Source: Pseudomonas sp. ISL-84
GTDB lineage: Bacteria; Bacillota; Bacilli; Bacillales; Cytobacillaceae
DNA: 46,534 nucleotides
Reading direction: 5' to 3'
NCBI GenBank assembly: GCA_018613035.1
Contig: JAGGRA010000038.1
Location: 1 to 46,534, forward strand
Below are positions 9,761-17,929 of this stretch, one piece after another (within the stretch, counting starts at the first letter, position 1; each line of letters opens with the position of its first letter). The position numbers and the translations under genes are program-made. A model generated the notes under the pieces. It did no database searches and was not told where the DNA came from. It was given only the letters and a program-made list of their open reading frames with translations.

Positions 9761-10378
9761 ATGACAAACTCAATTGACCAATTGCCGGCAAGGCAGCAGC
9801 AAGCCATTAAAACACGGAATAAACTCCTAAAAGCAGGAAAAGAAATCTTCCTCGAAAATGGCTTTCAAAAAGCGACCATCTCGCAAATTATTAAAAAAGC
9901 CAAAACAGGCTACGGAACAGCGTATGTTTATTTTAAAAATAAAGATGAGCTTTTCATCACCTTGATGGAAGATTTAATGAACCAATTTTACGAAGTGGCC
10001 GAGATGCCCTTCAAACCGCAGACAAAAGACGAAGCCTATGAAAATATCAAAAAGCAGGTTCGCCTTTTCCTGCAGTTGGCTTTGGATGAGCAGGACATGA
10101 TGAAGGTGGTAAAAGAAGCAATTGGTGTCTCACCTGAAATCGACCATAAATGGTATAGGATCCGCGAACGATTCATCGAGCGGATTTCAGTGGATATCCG
10201 CTATGCCCAGGAGCAAAAGCTTGCCAAGCAGCATCTCGATCCATCTCTCACCGCAAGAGGCTGGTTCTACTCCAATGAAATGTTCATGTGGGAATTGGTT
10301 ATGAACGAGGATAAATATGAAATGGAAGACATCATTGTGAACCTGACCAGTATGTATACAGGCGGGTTATATGATTAA
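9761..10378 (+). CDS. TetR/AcrR-family regulator, probable repressor of the kyn operon
   Basis: 205 residues. The N-terminal helix-turn-helix is clear (about 18-64, with TISQIIKKAKTGYGTAYVYF as the recognition part); the rest is a helical ligand-binding domain that I cannot assign to a ligand. It is divergent from kynU with a palindrome between them, the usual layout for a local repressor. Kynurenine or tryptophan as inducer would fit. The ATG at 9761 follows AAAGGAATG. A possible promoter is TTGTCA (9675-9680) with TAAACT 17 bp on. Confidence 0.88.
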   Translation: MTNSIDQLPARQQQAIKTRNKLLKAGKEIFLENGFQKATISQIIKKAKTGYGTAYVYFKNKDELFITLMEDLMNQFYEVAEMPFKPQTKDEAYENIKKQVRLFLQLALDEQDMMKVVKEAIGVSPEIDHKWYRIRERFIERISVDIRYAQEQKLAKQHLDPSLTARGWFYSNEMFMWELVMNEDKYEMEDIIVNLTSMYTGGLYD

Positions 10379-10438
10379 AGAAGCATTCGCGGGATAAATC
10401 AGCGCCATTTTACATTTAGCCATCGCCTTCATAGATTT

Positions 10439-10540
10439 ATGCGTCAGTTTACTAGTTTTGTGCTTCACTTTTTCGATTTATGCGTCAGTTTTGTTGACTT
10501 ATGCACCACTTTTCGATTTTATGCGTCACTTCCCATTCCA
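10439..10540. repeat. Degenerate 20-21-bp tandem array C (ATGCGTCA units)
   Basis: Five units starting ATGCGTCAGTTT / GTGCTTCACTTT / ATGCGTCAGTTT / ATGCACCACTTT / ATGCGTCACTT, spaced 20 or 21 bp, each ending in a T-rich stretch. It fills the gap between two convergent genes. Unit differs from the other arrays although the layout is the same. Confidence 0.65.
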
Positions 10541-10571
10541 CCGTTTGGTTTAAAGTCAAAAATCGTTCGTA

Positions 10572-10612
10572 AAAAAGGTGCCTGCCCCCACCCCGGGGAA
10601 AGGCACCTTTTT
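10572..10612. terminator. Bidirectional intrinsic terminator
   Basis: AAAAAGGTGCCT (10572-10583) pairs perfectly with AGGCACCTTTTT (10601-10612), with CCCC/GGGG pairing inside the loop. T tracts lie on both strands. It abuts the stop codon of the ABC ATPase and ends the htrA operon transcript, and could also stop the opposing tetR transcript. Confidence 0.85.
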
Positions 10613-11310
10613 CAATTTGAAACCAGCTCTCGATCATTTGACGAAACTGTAATATTCCCTTTCGACAGCTTCACCGTAACATCCGAATCCCGCGCAATAT
10701 TCGGGTCATGCGTTACGACAATCACGCACTTCTCTTCCTCATGAGCAAGCGATCGCAGCAACCCAACAATCTCCTGAGCCGTATCCTCATCCAAGTTCCC
10801 AGTCGGTTCATCCGCCACTATCAGTTCGGCATCACAGCACAATGCCCGCGCAATGGAAACACGCTGCTGCTGTCCGCCGCTCAATGTGAGGACTTTTTGC
10901 CGGGCCTGAAGCTCAGAAATTCCGACCTGCTGCAGCATTTCCAAGGCAATTGCCTTTTTATTTTTTGTGGAAGACCCCGTAATTTCCATCGCAGTCAGGA
11001 CATTTTGCAGCGCCGTCATATACGGAAGCAGATTATAAGATTGAAAGACAATCGAAACATATTTATTCCGGAACCGGGTGAGCCCAATTTTTCGGATATC
11101 CTTCCCTTCATACAGCACTTCTCCCTCTTTTGGAACATCGAGGGCGCTGGCCAGCGCCAGGAACGTGGTTTTCCCGGAGCCGGATGGCCCAATGATGCTG
11201 TAAAAATTCCCTTTTTCAAAGGTAACATTAATATTTTTCAAGATATCGTGTTTTTTATTTTCGTGTTTATACCAGTAGCTGATTTTTTTGAATTCCAGCA
11301 ATGAACTCAT
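10612..11310 (-). CDS. ABC transporter ATP-binding protein (MacB/LolD/YknY type)
   Basis: 232 residues with Walker A GPSGSGKT (about 41-48), signature [15 protein letters not shown], Walker [13 protein letters not shown], and the H-loop in VVTHDP. The sequence is of the MacB/LolD group, which partners with FtsX-type permeases and acts by mechanotransmission instead of classical import. It lies 14 bp after the matching permease and is the last gene of the htrA operon. Confidence 0.93.
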   Translation of the reverse strand: MSSLLEFKKISYWYKHENKKHDILKNINVTFEKGNFYSIIGPSGSGKTTFLALASALDVPKEGEVLYEGKDIRKIGLTRFRNKYVSIVFQSYNLLPYMTALQNVLTAMEITGSSTKNKKAIALEMLQQVGISELQARQKVLTLSGGQQQRVSIARALCCDAELIVADEPTGNLDEDTAQEIVGLLRSLAHEEEKCVIVVTHDPNIARDSDVTVKLSKGNITVSSNDRELVSN

Positions 11311-11324
11311 ATTTCCATCTCCTT

Positions 11325-12788
11325 TTAATCCTGCTTGCTAAGAATGGCTTTTGGCTGAAGGCGCAGAACCGATAACGAAGGCAATAATACTGACACAGCC
11401 GCAATCACCAGGCCGATTAGTGCCAGGAACCCAAGATCCTCTGTTGTCACCTGGACATTCAGCTCATCAACTGTTTCCACTGATGCTTGAGCCTGCATCA
11501 TTCCCGGTCCAAAGCCGCCCATGCCCCTTCCTCTGAAGGATTCAGGTGTATTCGTCTGTTCCGCGGACGCTAACTCCTGATTCAAGAGCTTATCGCCAAG
11601 CTGGCCCGCCACCACATTGCCGCTTGCTGTTGCAATGCCGAGCGATAGAACCGCCACCACTAAGATTTCGGCAATAAACTGGCCTGCGAGCTTCCATCTT
11701 TTTTCGCCAATGGCCAGCAGAACGCCCATTTCATACTTTCTTTCACGGATCGACATCATGACAATTAAGCCCAAAATAATCGCCCCGGCTATGGATACCA
11801 AGTACACAATGTTATTCGAAAAGCTGGCTACGTTCTCAATCGGCCCGACCATCTGCTGATACAGCTGGTCATCGGCATCAAGCTTGAACGTTTCAAAATC
11901 AATGCTGCTCTCTCTCTTTGCCTGGTCAATAAAGCTTTGCATTTCAGCAGGGTCATCAATGTAGTAAATGGCGCTATCGATCGAATTTTCATAATCCGCC
12001 CCTTTTATTGAAGCTGCCGCTGTATATGGAACGTATAGCTTGTTATATGGATTCAAGGCTGTAAAATCCATTGCCTGATCTGAGCCGGCGGACGCCGTTT
12101 GATAGATTCCGATAATTTCAAACTCCAGAACGGCCGTTTCATCCCGAGGGTTCGTGACAGTAATCTTATCGCCAACACCCAACTCATTTTCTTCCGCCAA
12201 TGTCTGTTCAATCAGCGTGACATTTTTTCCGATATGCTCTTCTGTAATCCCGCTGCCTTCAACAATCGCTGAAGTTCCATCCCTAAATTCTGCAACAGAG
12301 TCTGTAAAGGCAACTCCCTGCAGGCTGACATCTCCCTGCATCATTCCGCCCGGCATGCCTCTACCAGGCTCCTGCCCTTCACCGCTTTCATCCGAGGTAT
12401 CGGCATCAGCCGACTCACTTTCAATCGGTTCAAAATTGGAGGCTAGCCCAGTAGTGGATGAGTAAAAATTATAGCCTTTAATCTGCTCGTAAGAAGCTAG
12501 TTCCTCTGCCGCTTCAAGCGGAACCAGCACAGACTGGAAACGCACCCGCTCCCCTCCGCTCTGCTCGGACATCGCCTGCTCTCTCAGTTTTTCCATATCA
12601 GCCTGCAGGGTGACATCTGCACCCAGTTTTTGCCGGGCAAGATCACCCGACTTTTCGGCAGCTGTCTGGGTCGACAGTCCCGCCAGCACTAATACACAAA
12701 TCACAGTAAACACGAAAATCTGCAGAATGCTTTTCCCTTTTCGTGCTTTCACACTTAAAAAAGCTCGCTTTAAAAAATTCATCTTCAT
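11325..12788 (-). CDS. FtsX/MacB-type ABC permease with Met/Gly-rich extracellular segments
   Basis: 487 residues. One membrane helix near the N-terminus (about 17-38), a large extracytoplasmic MacB-PCD-like domain (about 45-325), then three C-terminal helices. Two segments are unusual: GRGMPGGMMQGD (about 142-153) and FRGRGMGGFGPGMMQAQ (about 416-432), methionine- and glycine-rich and predicted outside or at the membrane edge. It pairs with the downstream ATPase. No YknX-like adaptor gene is present; a PPIase gene takes that position. Role in releasing or handling exported proteins or peptides is inference. Confidence 0.88.
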   Translation of the reverse strand: MKMNFLKRAFLSVKARKGKSILQIFVFTVICVLVLAGLSTQTAAEKSGDLARQKLGADVTLQADMEKLREQAMSEQSGGERVRFQSVLVPLEAAEELASYEQIKGYNFYSSTTGLASNFEPIESESADADTSDESGEGQEPGRGMPGGMMQGDVSLQGVAFTDSVAEFRDGTSAIVEGSGITEEHIGKNVTLIEQTLAEENELGVGDKITVTNPRDETAVLEFEIIGIYQTASAGSDQAMDFTALNPYNKLYVPYTAAASIKGADYENSIDSAIYYIDDPAEMQSFIDQAKRESSIDFETFKLDADDQLYQQMVGPIENVASFSNNIVYLVSIAGAIILGLIVMMSIRERKYEMGVLLAIGEKRWKLAGQFIAEILVVAVLSLGIATASGNVVAGQLGDKLLNQELASAEQTNTPESFRGRGMGGFGPGMMQAQASVETVDELNVQVTTEDLGFLALIGLVIAAVSVLLPSLSVLRLQPKAILSKQD

Positions 12789-12795
12789 TTTCCCC

Positions 12796-13671
12796 TCAGC
12801 CCTCTAAAAAGTTCTTTATCTCATATTCTTCAAATTTTTCTTCCAGCCATGCGGTGTATTCGTTCTGCATCTCTGTTTCAAATAACGTATTTTTGATGTC
12901 TTCTTTTACATCCTCATAGACCGCTTCTTTGGCTTCCTGCTTTTCTGCTACCTTGATGACGTGGTAGCCATATTCCGTTTTAACGGGCTCGCTGATTTTT
13001 CCCGGCTCCAGAGAGAAAGCGACTTCTTCAAATTCAGCGACCATGTCTCCCTTTCCGAAAAAGCCGAGGTCTCCGCCTGCATCTTTATTGCTGTCATCGG
13101 TCGAATATTCCGCTGCCAATTCGGCGAAGTCCCCGCCGTCATTCAGCTTCTCAATGACTTCTTTTGCCGCCTTCTCATCTTCCACTAAAATATGGCTCGC
13201 AGACACCTGTTCCTCCTGGGCAAAGCTGTCTTTGTTTTCATCAAAATAGGCTTTCATCTCCTCTTCCGAAATCTCAATCCTTGGTTCAAGCAGCTTTTTC
13301 GTTGCCAGGTAGGATTCGATATCATCCTCAAAATCAGCCATCGTCACGCCGCTTGATTCGAGTGTCTGCTTTAAAGCATCCTCACCGCCGTATGATTCCG
13401 CATAAGCAGCCTTTTCCTCGTCAATTTCTTCTTGTGTCACTTTCACATTCTCTTTCTTTACTTCCTGATCAATTACTTTCTCCGTAATCAGTGAATCCAG
13501 AAGCTCCTGCCCGTACTGGGCAACGAGCTGCTCATGCAGCTCATCCTGACTGATTTTCTCGCCATTAACGGTAGCTGCCGCGTCATCCTGTATGGTAAAA
13601 AAGATGGCTGCAGCTGTCCCGATTGTCAAAACACTGCCTAAAATCCAATATAAAACTTGCTTATTCTTCAT
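12796..13671 (-). CDS. Membrane-anchored parvulin peptidyl-prolyl isomerase (SurA/PrsA-like)
   Basis: 291 residues. An N-terminal hydrophobic anchor (about 6-27) has no lipobox Cys, unlike classical PrsA lipoproteins. A SurA-N-like chaperone region follows, with VNGEKISQDELHEQL marking its start. A parvulin domain runs about 155-245 (SASHILVEDEKAAKEV, GGDLGFFGKGDMVAEFEEVAF, GYHVIKV). It would fold or hold exported proteins on the outer face of the membrane. The gene lies 14 bp after htrA and 7 bp before the permease, so all four genes are probably co-transcribed. Confidence 0.9.
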   Translation of the reverse strand: MKNKQVLYWILGSVLTIGTAAAIFFTIQDDAAATVNGEKISQDELHEQLVAQYGQELLDSLITEKVIDQEVKKENVKVTQEEIDEEKAAYAESYGGEDALKQTLESSGVTMADFEDDIESYLATKKLLEPRIEISEEEMKAYFDENKDSFAQEEQVSASHILVEDEKAAKEVIEKLNDGGDFAELAAEYSTDDSNKDAGGDLGFFGKGDMVAEFEEVAFSLEPGKISEPVKTEYGYHVIKVAEKQEAKEAVYEDVKEDIKNTLFETEMQNEYTAWLEEKFEEYEIKNFLEG

Positions 13672-13685
13672 CGTGTTCCCCTTTC

Positions 13686-14885
13686 CTAATTCGCTTTCTG
13701 ATTACTTGTTAACGTCACTTCAGCTGTCTTCAATTCGTCCCCGCGGTAAAATTCGATTTTCACCTGATCGCCAATCGAAAAATCGCTGTATAAATGCTTG
13801 CGCAGATCCCCTGAATTCGTAATTTCCTTGCCGCCGATGCTGACGAGAATATCCTCCACCTGAAGGCCGGCTCCCGCTGCTGCCGAATCCGGATCAATAT
13901 TGGCTACAATCGCTCCGCTTTTCACGCCATAAGGAAGATTGCCCAAATATTGAGGGGGCACTTCGTCAAAGCTTGCCAGTCCAATGCCAAGATACGGCCG
14001 GACCACTTGTCCATTTTCAATCAGCTGATCAATCAGCGTTTTGACCTCATTGCTTGGGATTGCAAATCCAAGGCCTTCCACTCCGCTGTCCGCGATTTTC
14101 AGGCTGTTGATTCCAACCAGCTGCCCGGCTGTATTCATCAATGCTCCTCCGCTGTTGCCGGGATTTATGGCGGCATCCGTTTGAATGACATTTAAGTTCC
14201 ATTCACCTGCAGATGTGCTGACTTCAATGGACCGGTCCACCGCGCTCACGATCCCTTGTGTCACCGTTCTGGATAAATCAAGGCCAAGCGGATTGCCGAT
14301 CGCCAGCACCTGATCGCCGGCTCTTAGCTTGGAAGAATCGCCAAACGGCATGGCAGCTGCGGAGATGCCTCCTTTAATTTTCAGCACTGCAATATCTGTT
14401 AGCGCATCCGTACCAACCAATTCAGCCGTCACCTTTTCACCATCATGCAGTGTCACCTGAATCTCGCTGGCATTTTCAATCACATGGTTGTTCGTCACGA
14501 TATAAGCTGCATCGTCTGTCTTTTTAAAAACAACCCCAGAACCCGTACCGCTTTCGGCAGCTTCACTCGTTTGGCTGAACGGATTATTGTTTTGCTGCTG
14601 CATATTCACAACCCCGACAATGGCTTTGGAGGCTTGCTCAATGGTATCCGCCAGTGAATTGGATGAAGCAGACACTGGAGTCACGTCTAGATTGGAAGAG
14701 CTTTCAGCTTGTACACTTTCTTCCGGCACGGTCGCCAGTGGTGTGTCTTCCTGGAAATACGGAACGGCTGTCAGCGTAAGCGCCGACCCCAGCACACCAG
14801 CAGCCACGGTTGAAAGGAATCCTTTCCATACCGGCTTTTTTACCGCCCGGTTTTCTGTTCTGCTTTCTTCGTTAAAATCCGTCAT
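13686..14885 (-). CDS. HtrA/DegP-type membrane-anchored serine protease
   Basis: 399 residues. A cytoplasmic tail and one membrane helix (about 22-42), an S1C protease domain with the triad His134 (TNNHV), Asp164 (TDIAV) and Ser245 (NPGNSGGAL), and one PDZ domain (about 295-390). Gram-positive HtrA proteins degrade misfolded exported proteins, usually under CssRS control. No cssRS genes are in the window. First gene of a four-gene operon with a PPIase and an ABC exporter pair, which points to envelope protein quality control. Confidence 0.94.
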   Translation of the reverse strand: MTDFNEESRTENRAVKKPVWKGFLSTVAAGVLGSALTLTAVPYFQEDTPLATVPEESVQAESSSNLDVTPVSASSNSLADTIEQASKAIVGVVNMQQQNNNPFSQTSEAAESGTGSGVVFKKTDDAAYIVTNNHVIENASEIQVTLHDGEKVTAELVGTDALTDIAVLKIKGGISAAAMPFGDSSKLRAGDQVLAIGNPLGLDLSRTVTQGIVSAVDRSIEVSTSAGEWNLNVIQTDAAINPGNSGGALMNTAGQLVGINSLKIADSGVEGLGFAIPSNEVKTLIDQLIENGQVVRPYLGIGLASFDEVPPQYLGNLPYGVKSGAIVANIDPDSAAAGAGLQVEDILVSIGGKEITNSGDLRKHLYSDFSIGDQVKIEFYRGDELKTAEVTLTSNQKAN

Positions 14886-15188
14886 AATTAAACACTTCCT
14901 TCTTATCTATTTTGAAATTGGCTTAGTTATCGTTTGCCTTACAAGTCATACTTTAAAGGCCCAATGTGTCAGGAAAATGTCAAAGGGGTATTTTCTAAAT
15001 ATTTTTCGAAACAACACAAAAAAGCCCAGAGATATTTGACTCTGAGCTTTTCAAGGGACAAGGGGACTGGCTCCATGTCCCAAATAATTTGAGAACGTGT
15101 ACTTGTCCGCTTGTCTCTTTAAATTCCTTCCTCTTCAAGGAAAAGAAACTATTCCATAAAAAACAAAATGTGCAGGTACTCCTATAGA
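14886..15188. other. htrA upstream region, terminator and GGGACA-type repeat
   Basis: A hairpin AAAAGCCCAGAG (15020-15031) / CTCTGAGCTTTT (15040-15051), with TTTTTT on the minus strand, terminates the RQC gene. Next to it, 15053-15115 is an imperfect inverted repeat of AAGGGACAAGGGGAC against ACTTGTCCGCTTGTCTCTT, a dispersed element also seen at 16915. A TTGACA (14985-14980, minus) could belong to an htrA promoter but has no good -10 at 17 bp. Confidence 0.6.
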
Positions 15189-15932
15189 TTATTCATAGGA
15201 ATGCCGGCATTTTCCACATCGTTTCGGCAGCGATAATCCCTTCTTTTTGTGAAACTGCTGTTCTCCTACAGTAAAAATAAATCGATCACCGCAAATCCAG
15301 CATTTTAGAAGGAGGTCCTGAGGCTCATTGATTTCTAATGCTTCGCCGATACGTTTTTTTCTTTCCTGTTCAGCCTTGCCGTCCACTGGATTATTTTGCT
15401 CCAAAGCTGTTATTACTTTGGTAATTTCGGTTTGCACTTTTTTATATTCGATCTTTTTCCATAACTCCAGATAGGGAATAAAAGATTGATTGCCGGATCC
15501 TTTAATTTTCTCAAGCAGCAGGAAGATGATTTCTCTGTTCCGATCCTTTAGATACATCATATCCGGGTCTCTCTTCCCCTGTTTGATCCATTCCATCCAT
15601 TCTTCTAATAGTTCATTTGTATATTGATCGGATTGAATCAGCCATCCACGTTCTGTGAATATAATCATAGGCAGCTTCCCATTATATTCAATATCCAAGA
15701 AATCATGATTAACCATACAGTCCACTTTTTCCCTGATGTCATCCAGCTTCTCCGACTTAAAATATCCATAGACAGGACACTTATCCAGTTCCAGCTCCAG
15801 GATCTTTTTCTCTCGTGAACCTTTTAAAATTTTCGTGAGTAACGTTCTTCCTCCCCTTGCGATGATTTCATCTGCCGCTCTTAAGATAACTTTAACTTCA
15901 TCTTGAGATAATTGATTTGATGTCAGCTGACA
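15189..15932 (-). CDS. RQC-domain DNA-binding protein with zinc ribbon; start out of frame
   Basis: The open frame reads LSQDEVKVILRAADEIIARG, then a winged-helix region resembling the RecQ C-terminal (RQC) domain (CPVYGYFKSEKLDDIREKVD ... IIFTERGW), and ends in a zinc ribbon (CWICG ... KRCGKCR). Counting only from the internal ATG at 15725 would cut the RQC domain in half, so the gene must begin earlier. The natural ATG (15933, overlapping the upstream stop as TGATG and preceded by AAGGAG) is in another frame and stops after 11 codons. One extra base near 15915-15920 would explain it: removing it gives MSADIKQLSQDEVK. Alternatives are a CTG start at 15926 or +1 frameshifting. No helicase domain is present. 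Confidence 0.75.
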   Translation of the reverse strand, partial: CQLTSNQLSQDEVKVILRAADEIIARGGRTLLTKILKGSREKKILELELDKCPVYGYFKSEKLDDIREKVDCMVNHDFLDIEYNGKLPMIIFTERGWLIQSDQYTNELLEEWMEWIKQGKRDPDMMYLKDRNREIIFLLLEKIKGSGNQSFIPYLELWKKIEYKKVQTEITKVITALEQNNPVDGKAEQERKKRIGEALEINEPQDLLLKCWICGDRFIFTVGEQQFHKKKGLSLPKRCGKCRHSYE

Positions 15933-16214
15933 TCAAAATGGCATCTCCTTATCCAAAATAGCTTGCTTTGTCTTCCTCTTTTCAACTGTTTTTTCCGCAG
16001 GCTTATCATCCAGGACTTTACCAAACTTATTTTCATATAAATCCCTCACCCATTCTTTTACCGGGGTTTTCCATTGCTGATTAGGAGCAGGAATATTTTT
16101 CAACAAACTCTTTCGCGACATTCCCAATTCTTTCGCCATCTGGATGTCTGCTTCATTTAACCTGAATCGCTTTTTAGCCTCTGACCATGCTTCACTGTTC
16201 TTTTTATTCGCCAT
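15933..16214 (-). CDS. Conserved small protein adjacent to the RQC gene
   Basis: 93 residues, basic and without membrane segments or a recognised domain. Ordered features: SEAWSEAKKRFRLNEADIQM, a KNIPAPNQQWKTPVKEWV segment, and a Lys/Glu-rich tail ending DKEMPF. I recall similar small proteins (rLN..DI.MAKELGL, KNIP..QQWK.PVK) in other Bacillus genomes with no known function. GGGAGG precedes the ATG. Its TGA overlaps the ATG of the RQC gene, so the two are translationally coupled and probably work together. Confidence 0.82.
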   Translation of the reverse strand: MANKKNSEAWSEAKKRFRLNEADIQMAKELGMSRKSLLKNIPAPNQQWKTPVKEWVRDLYENKFGKVLDDKPAEKTVEKRKTKQAILDKEMPF

Positions 16215-16439
16215 ATATTTTCCTCCCTTATTTACTAAATGAATGCCGGAGGATTTCCTCGTTTTTGTTATTGATTTGTCCTAAAGGATAAAAGCTTTTT
16301 AAATGCCCATTCTCACGCAAAGTGTACAATATTATACTAACACTGTGCAATTGCAGAGAGTCAGGAAAAAAATAGTGTTTTTTTCAGGATATTGGATACT
16401 TTAAAAAAGAGTTTAAAGCAGGATGAGGTGAATTCCCTT

Positions 16440-16907
16440 ATGATAAAAACGAGGCATTTACTATTTAATCTCTCTATAATAGTGATTCCGTGGTTATCGC
16501 TGTTATTTATAGGAAAGCGCAGTTTCAAACGTTATTCTTTTGCGGGCGTTATTATTATTATTTTTGAGATCATAAATCACATGTATGGACACAAGCGGAA
16601 TTGGTGGAAGTTTTACGATAAGCGGAAATCCTTTTTTAAGGATGAACTTCCGTTTAGTATTGGTCCCTATATGCCTCTGTCCATGTGGTTACTTAAATAT
16701 TCGTATGGAAACTTTAAAAAGTTTATATTGCTTAATGTTATTGCTGATGGACTCTTTGCTTTTATCATCATTGATGTACTAAAAAAACTTAAGATCATAA
16801 GGTTGAACCGATTAAATCATTTTCAATTTTTCATCTACCTTCACTACAAAGCCTATTTATTATATGGAGTACAGTATTTGTTTGAAAAAGCAAGAAAATT
16901 TAGCTGA
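16440..16907 (+). CDS. Conserved Bacillus membrane protein, unknown function
   Basis: 156 residues from the ATG at 16440, chosen because GAGGTG (16425-16430) lies 9 nt before it; a further in-frame ATG at 16392 has no site. Three or four hydrophobic segments, with a conserved-looking loop FYDKRKSFFKDELPFSIGPY and a C-terminal helix. No catalytic motif is evident. Divergent from the RQC pair. Confidence 0.78.
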   Translation: MIKTRHLLFNLSIIVIPWLSLLFIGKRSFKRYSFAGVIIIIFEIINHMYGHKRNWWKFYDKRKSFFKDELPFSIGPYMPLSMWLLKYSYGNFKKFILLNVIADGLFAFIIIDVLKKLKIIRLNRLNHFQFFIYLHYKAYLLYGVQYLFEKARKFS

Positions 16908-16912
16908 TAAGG

Positions 16913-16989
16913 AAACAGAGGGACAGGTCCCTTGTCCCACTGTTTCAAGTAATAATCCAGGACAGTGAACCTGTCCCCTTGTCCCTCTA
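16913..16989. repeat. GGGACAGGTCCC-type dispersed repeat
   Basis: AGAGGGACAGGTCCCTTGTC (from 16917) faces GACCTGTCCCC...TGTCCCTCT-like sequence ending about 16989, forming a long imperfect hairpin with ACTGT / ACAGT near the loop. It is the same family as 15053-15115. It may end the preceding membrane-protein transcript, but there is no T tract. Confidence 0.6.
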
Positions 16990-17053
16990 TGCCATTATTG
17001 AATAGTTTCACAAATATTAAGCAATCTAAACTGTGTATGGGAGGTGAAAATAT

Positions 17054-17221
17054 TTGTCACATCAAAACAGTAAGACAGAGAAGCAAAAAACTAAATCATT
17101 AATAGATAATCAACAAGCTGCAGGTTCAGAATATCACAGAGAGCATGCTGGTAACGTTGAGGGATACGGTCAGCCGCACCCAGTTAATGGTGTTGATAAT
17201 AGGACCAAAAACAATGATTAA
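17054..17221 (+). CDS. Small hydrophilic peptide, TTG start
   Basis: 55 residues with a TTG start 7 nt after GGAGGTG (17040-17046), an excellent site. It begins MSHQNSKTEKQKTKSLIDNQ and ends in a Gly/His/Asn-rich segment (GYGQPHPVNGVDNRTKNND). A clean terminator follows 9 bp after the stop, so this is a complete transcription unit. The Gln/Asn-rich, hydrophilic character recalls small spore proteins, but I do not recognise the family. Confidence 0.7.
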   Translation: MSHQNSKTEKQKTKSLIDNQQAAGSEYHREHAGNVEGYGQPHPVNGVDNRTKNND

Positions 17222-17229
17222 TTCTGTTA

Positions 17230-17259
17230 AGAGTGGACTAATTTCTAGTTCACTCTTTT
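17230..17259 (+). terminator. Intrinsic terminator
   Basis: AGAGTGGACTA (17230-17240) pairs with TAGTTCACTCT (17246-17256) with one G-U, then a run of seven T. It ends the 55-residue peptide transcript. Confidence 0.85.
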
Positions 17260-17441
17260 TTTCACTGCTATTTAAATACGGTATATATTTTGGCCCTTTT
17301 CTAAAAGACTGTTGCTTTTAAATAGATTTTGTAGAGGAGCAAAAAAGTTTGCAAAAACAGCACTTGTTTTTAAACAAACCTGCAATAAAACTACTCCAAA
17401 TATCTCTACACACTGATTTACTAAACAAATGCTCTTATAAC

Positions 17442-17645
17442 CTATTTTGTTAAGTCATTCTGCGCCTTTTGAAGTAAAGGAATGTCTTGATGAATTCTTT
17501 TTTCGTACTTGGTCATGGCTACAGTTCTCTTTTCTATTAAAGCAGCATAAACAAAAAATCTTTTGACAGCAGGATTATCCCGTGCTAGTATTTTCTTTAA
17601 ATTTAAATATTTTAAATTTTCGCGGTCATCATATCCGCCGCACCA
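17442..17645 (-). pseudogene. Possible 3' gene fragment upstream of the riboswitch
   Basis: On the minus strand a 67-codon open frame without a proper start includes DNPAVKRFFVYAALIEKRTV and ends in LLQKAQNDLTK, stop at 17442-17444. The composition is protein-like. The frame runs out (TGA) next to the riboswitch, which would cut off any larger gene. It may be a remnant or chance; not recognised. Confidence 0.3.
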
Positions 17646-17659
17646 TCATCAGACAATTT

Positions 17660-17845
17660 CATATGAAATGCTTCAGGTGCTGAGCAAAATCTGCTCAGTT
17701 AAAAGGGAAGTCCGGTTAAATGCCGGCGCGGTCCCGCCACTGTATTGGGGAGCGACTTATCATCATGCCACTGTTTCATTTGAAATGGGAAGGGATTAAG
17801 TTGCTGTGAACCAGAGCCAGGAGACCTGCCTGTTGTATGCACTTG
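17660..17845 (+). promoter_or_regulatory. Cobalamin (B12) riboswitch controlling metE
   Basis: The conserved blocks are in order: AGGTGCTGAG, AAAAGGGAAG with CCGGTTAAATGCCGG, the core GCGCGGTCCCGCCACTGTA, GCCACTG with GGGAAGG, and the B12-box end GAGCCAGGAGACCTGCC (17815-17830). This is the adenosylcobalamin-family aptamer. It precedes B12-independent methionine synthase, a classic pairing: with B12 present the MetH route suffices and metE is turned off. The downstream hairpin at 17930-17956 is the likely expression platform. Confidence 0.95.
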
Positions 17846-17929
17846 TACTCTACGGGTATATAGAGAGGAGTGAGGTAAGCACGTTGGGAAAACTGTAATG
17901 GCCCCAACTCTATTTGACTATGCACATTT

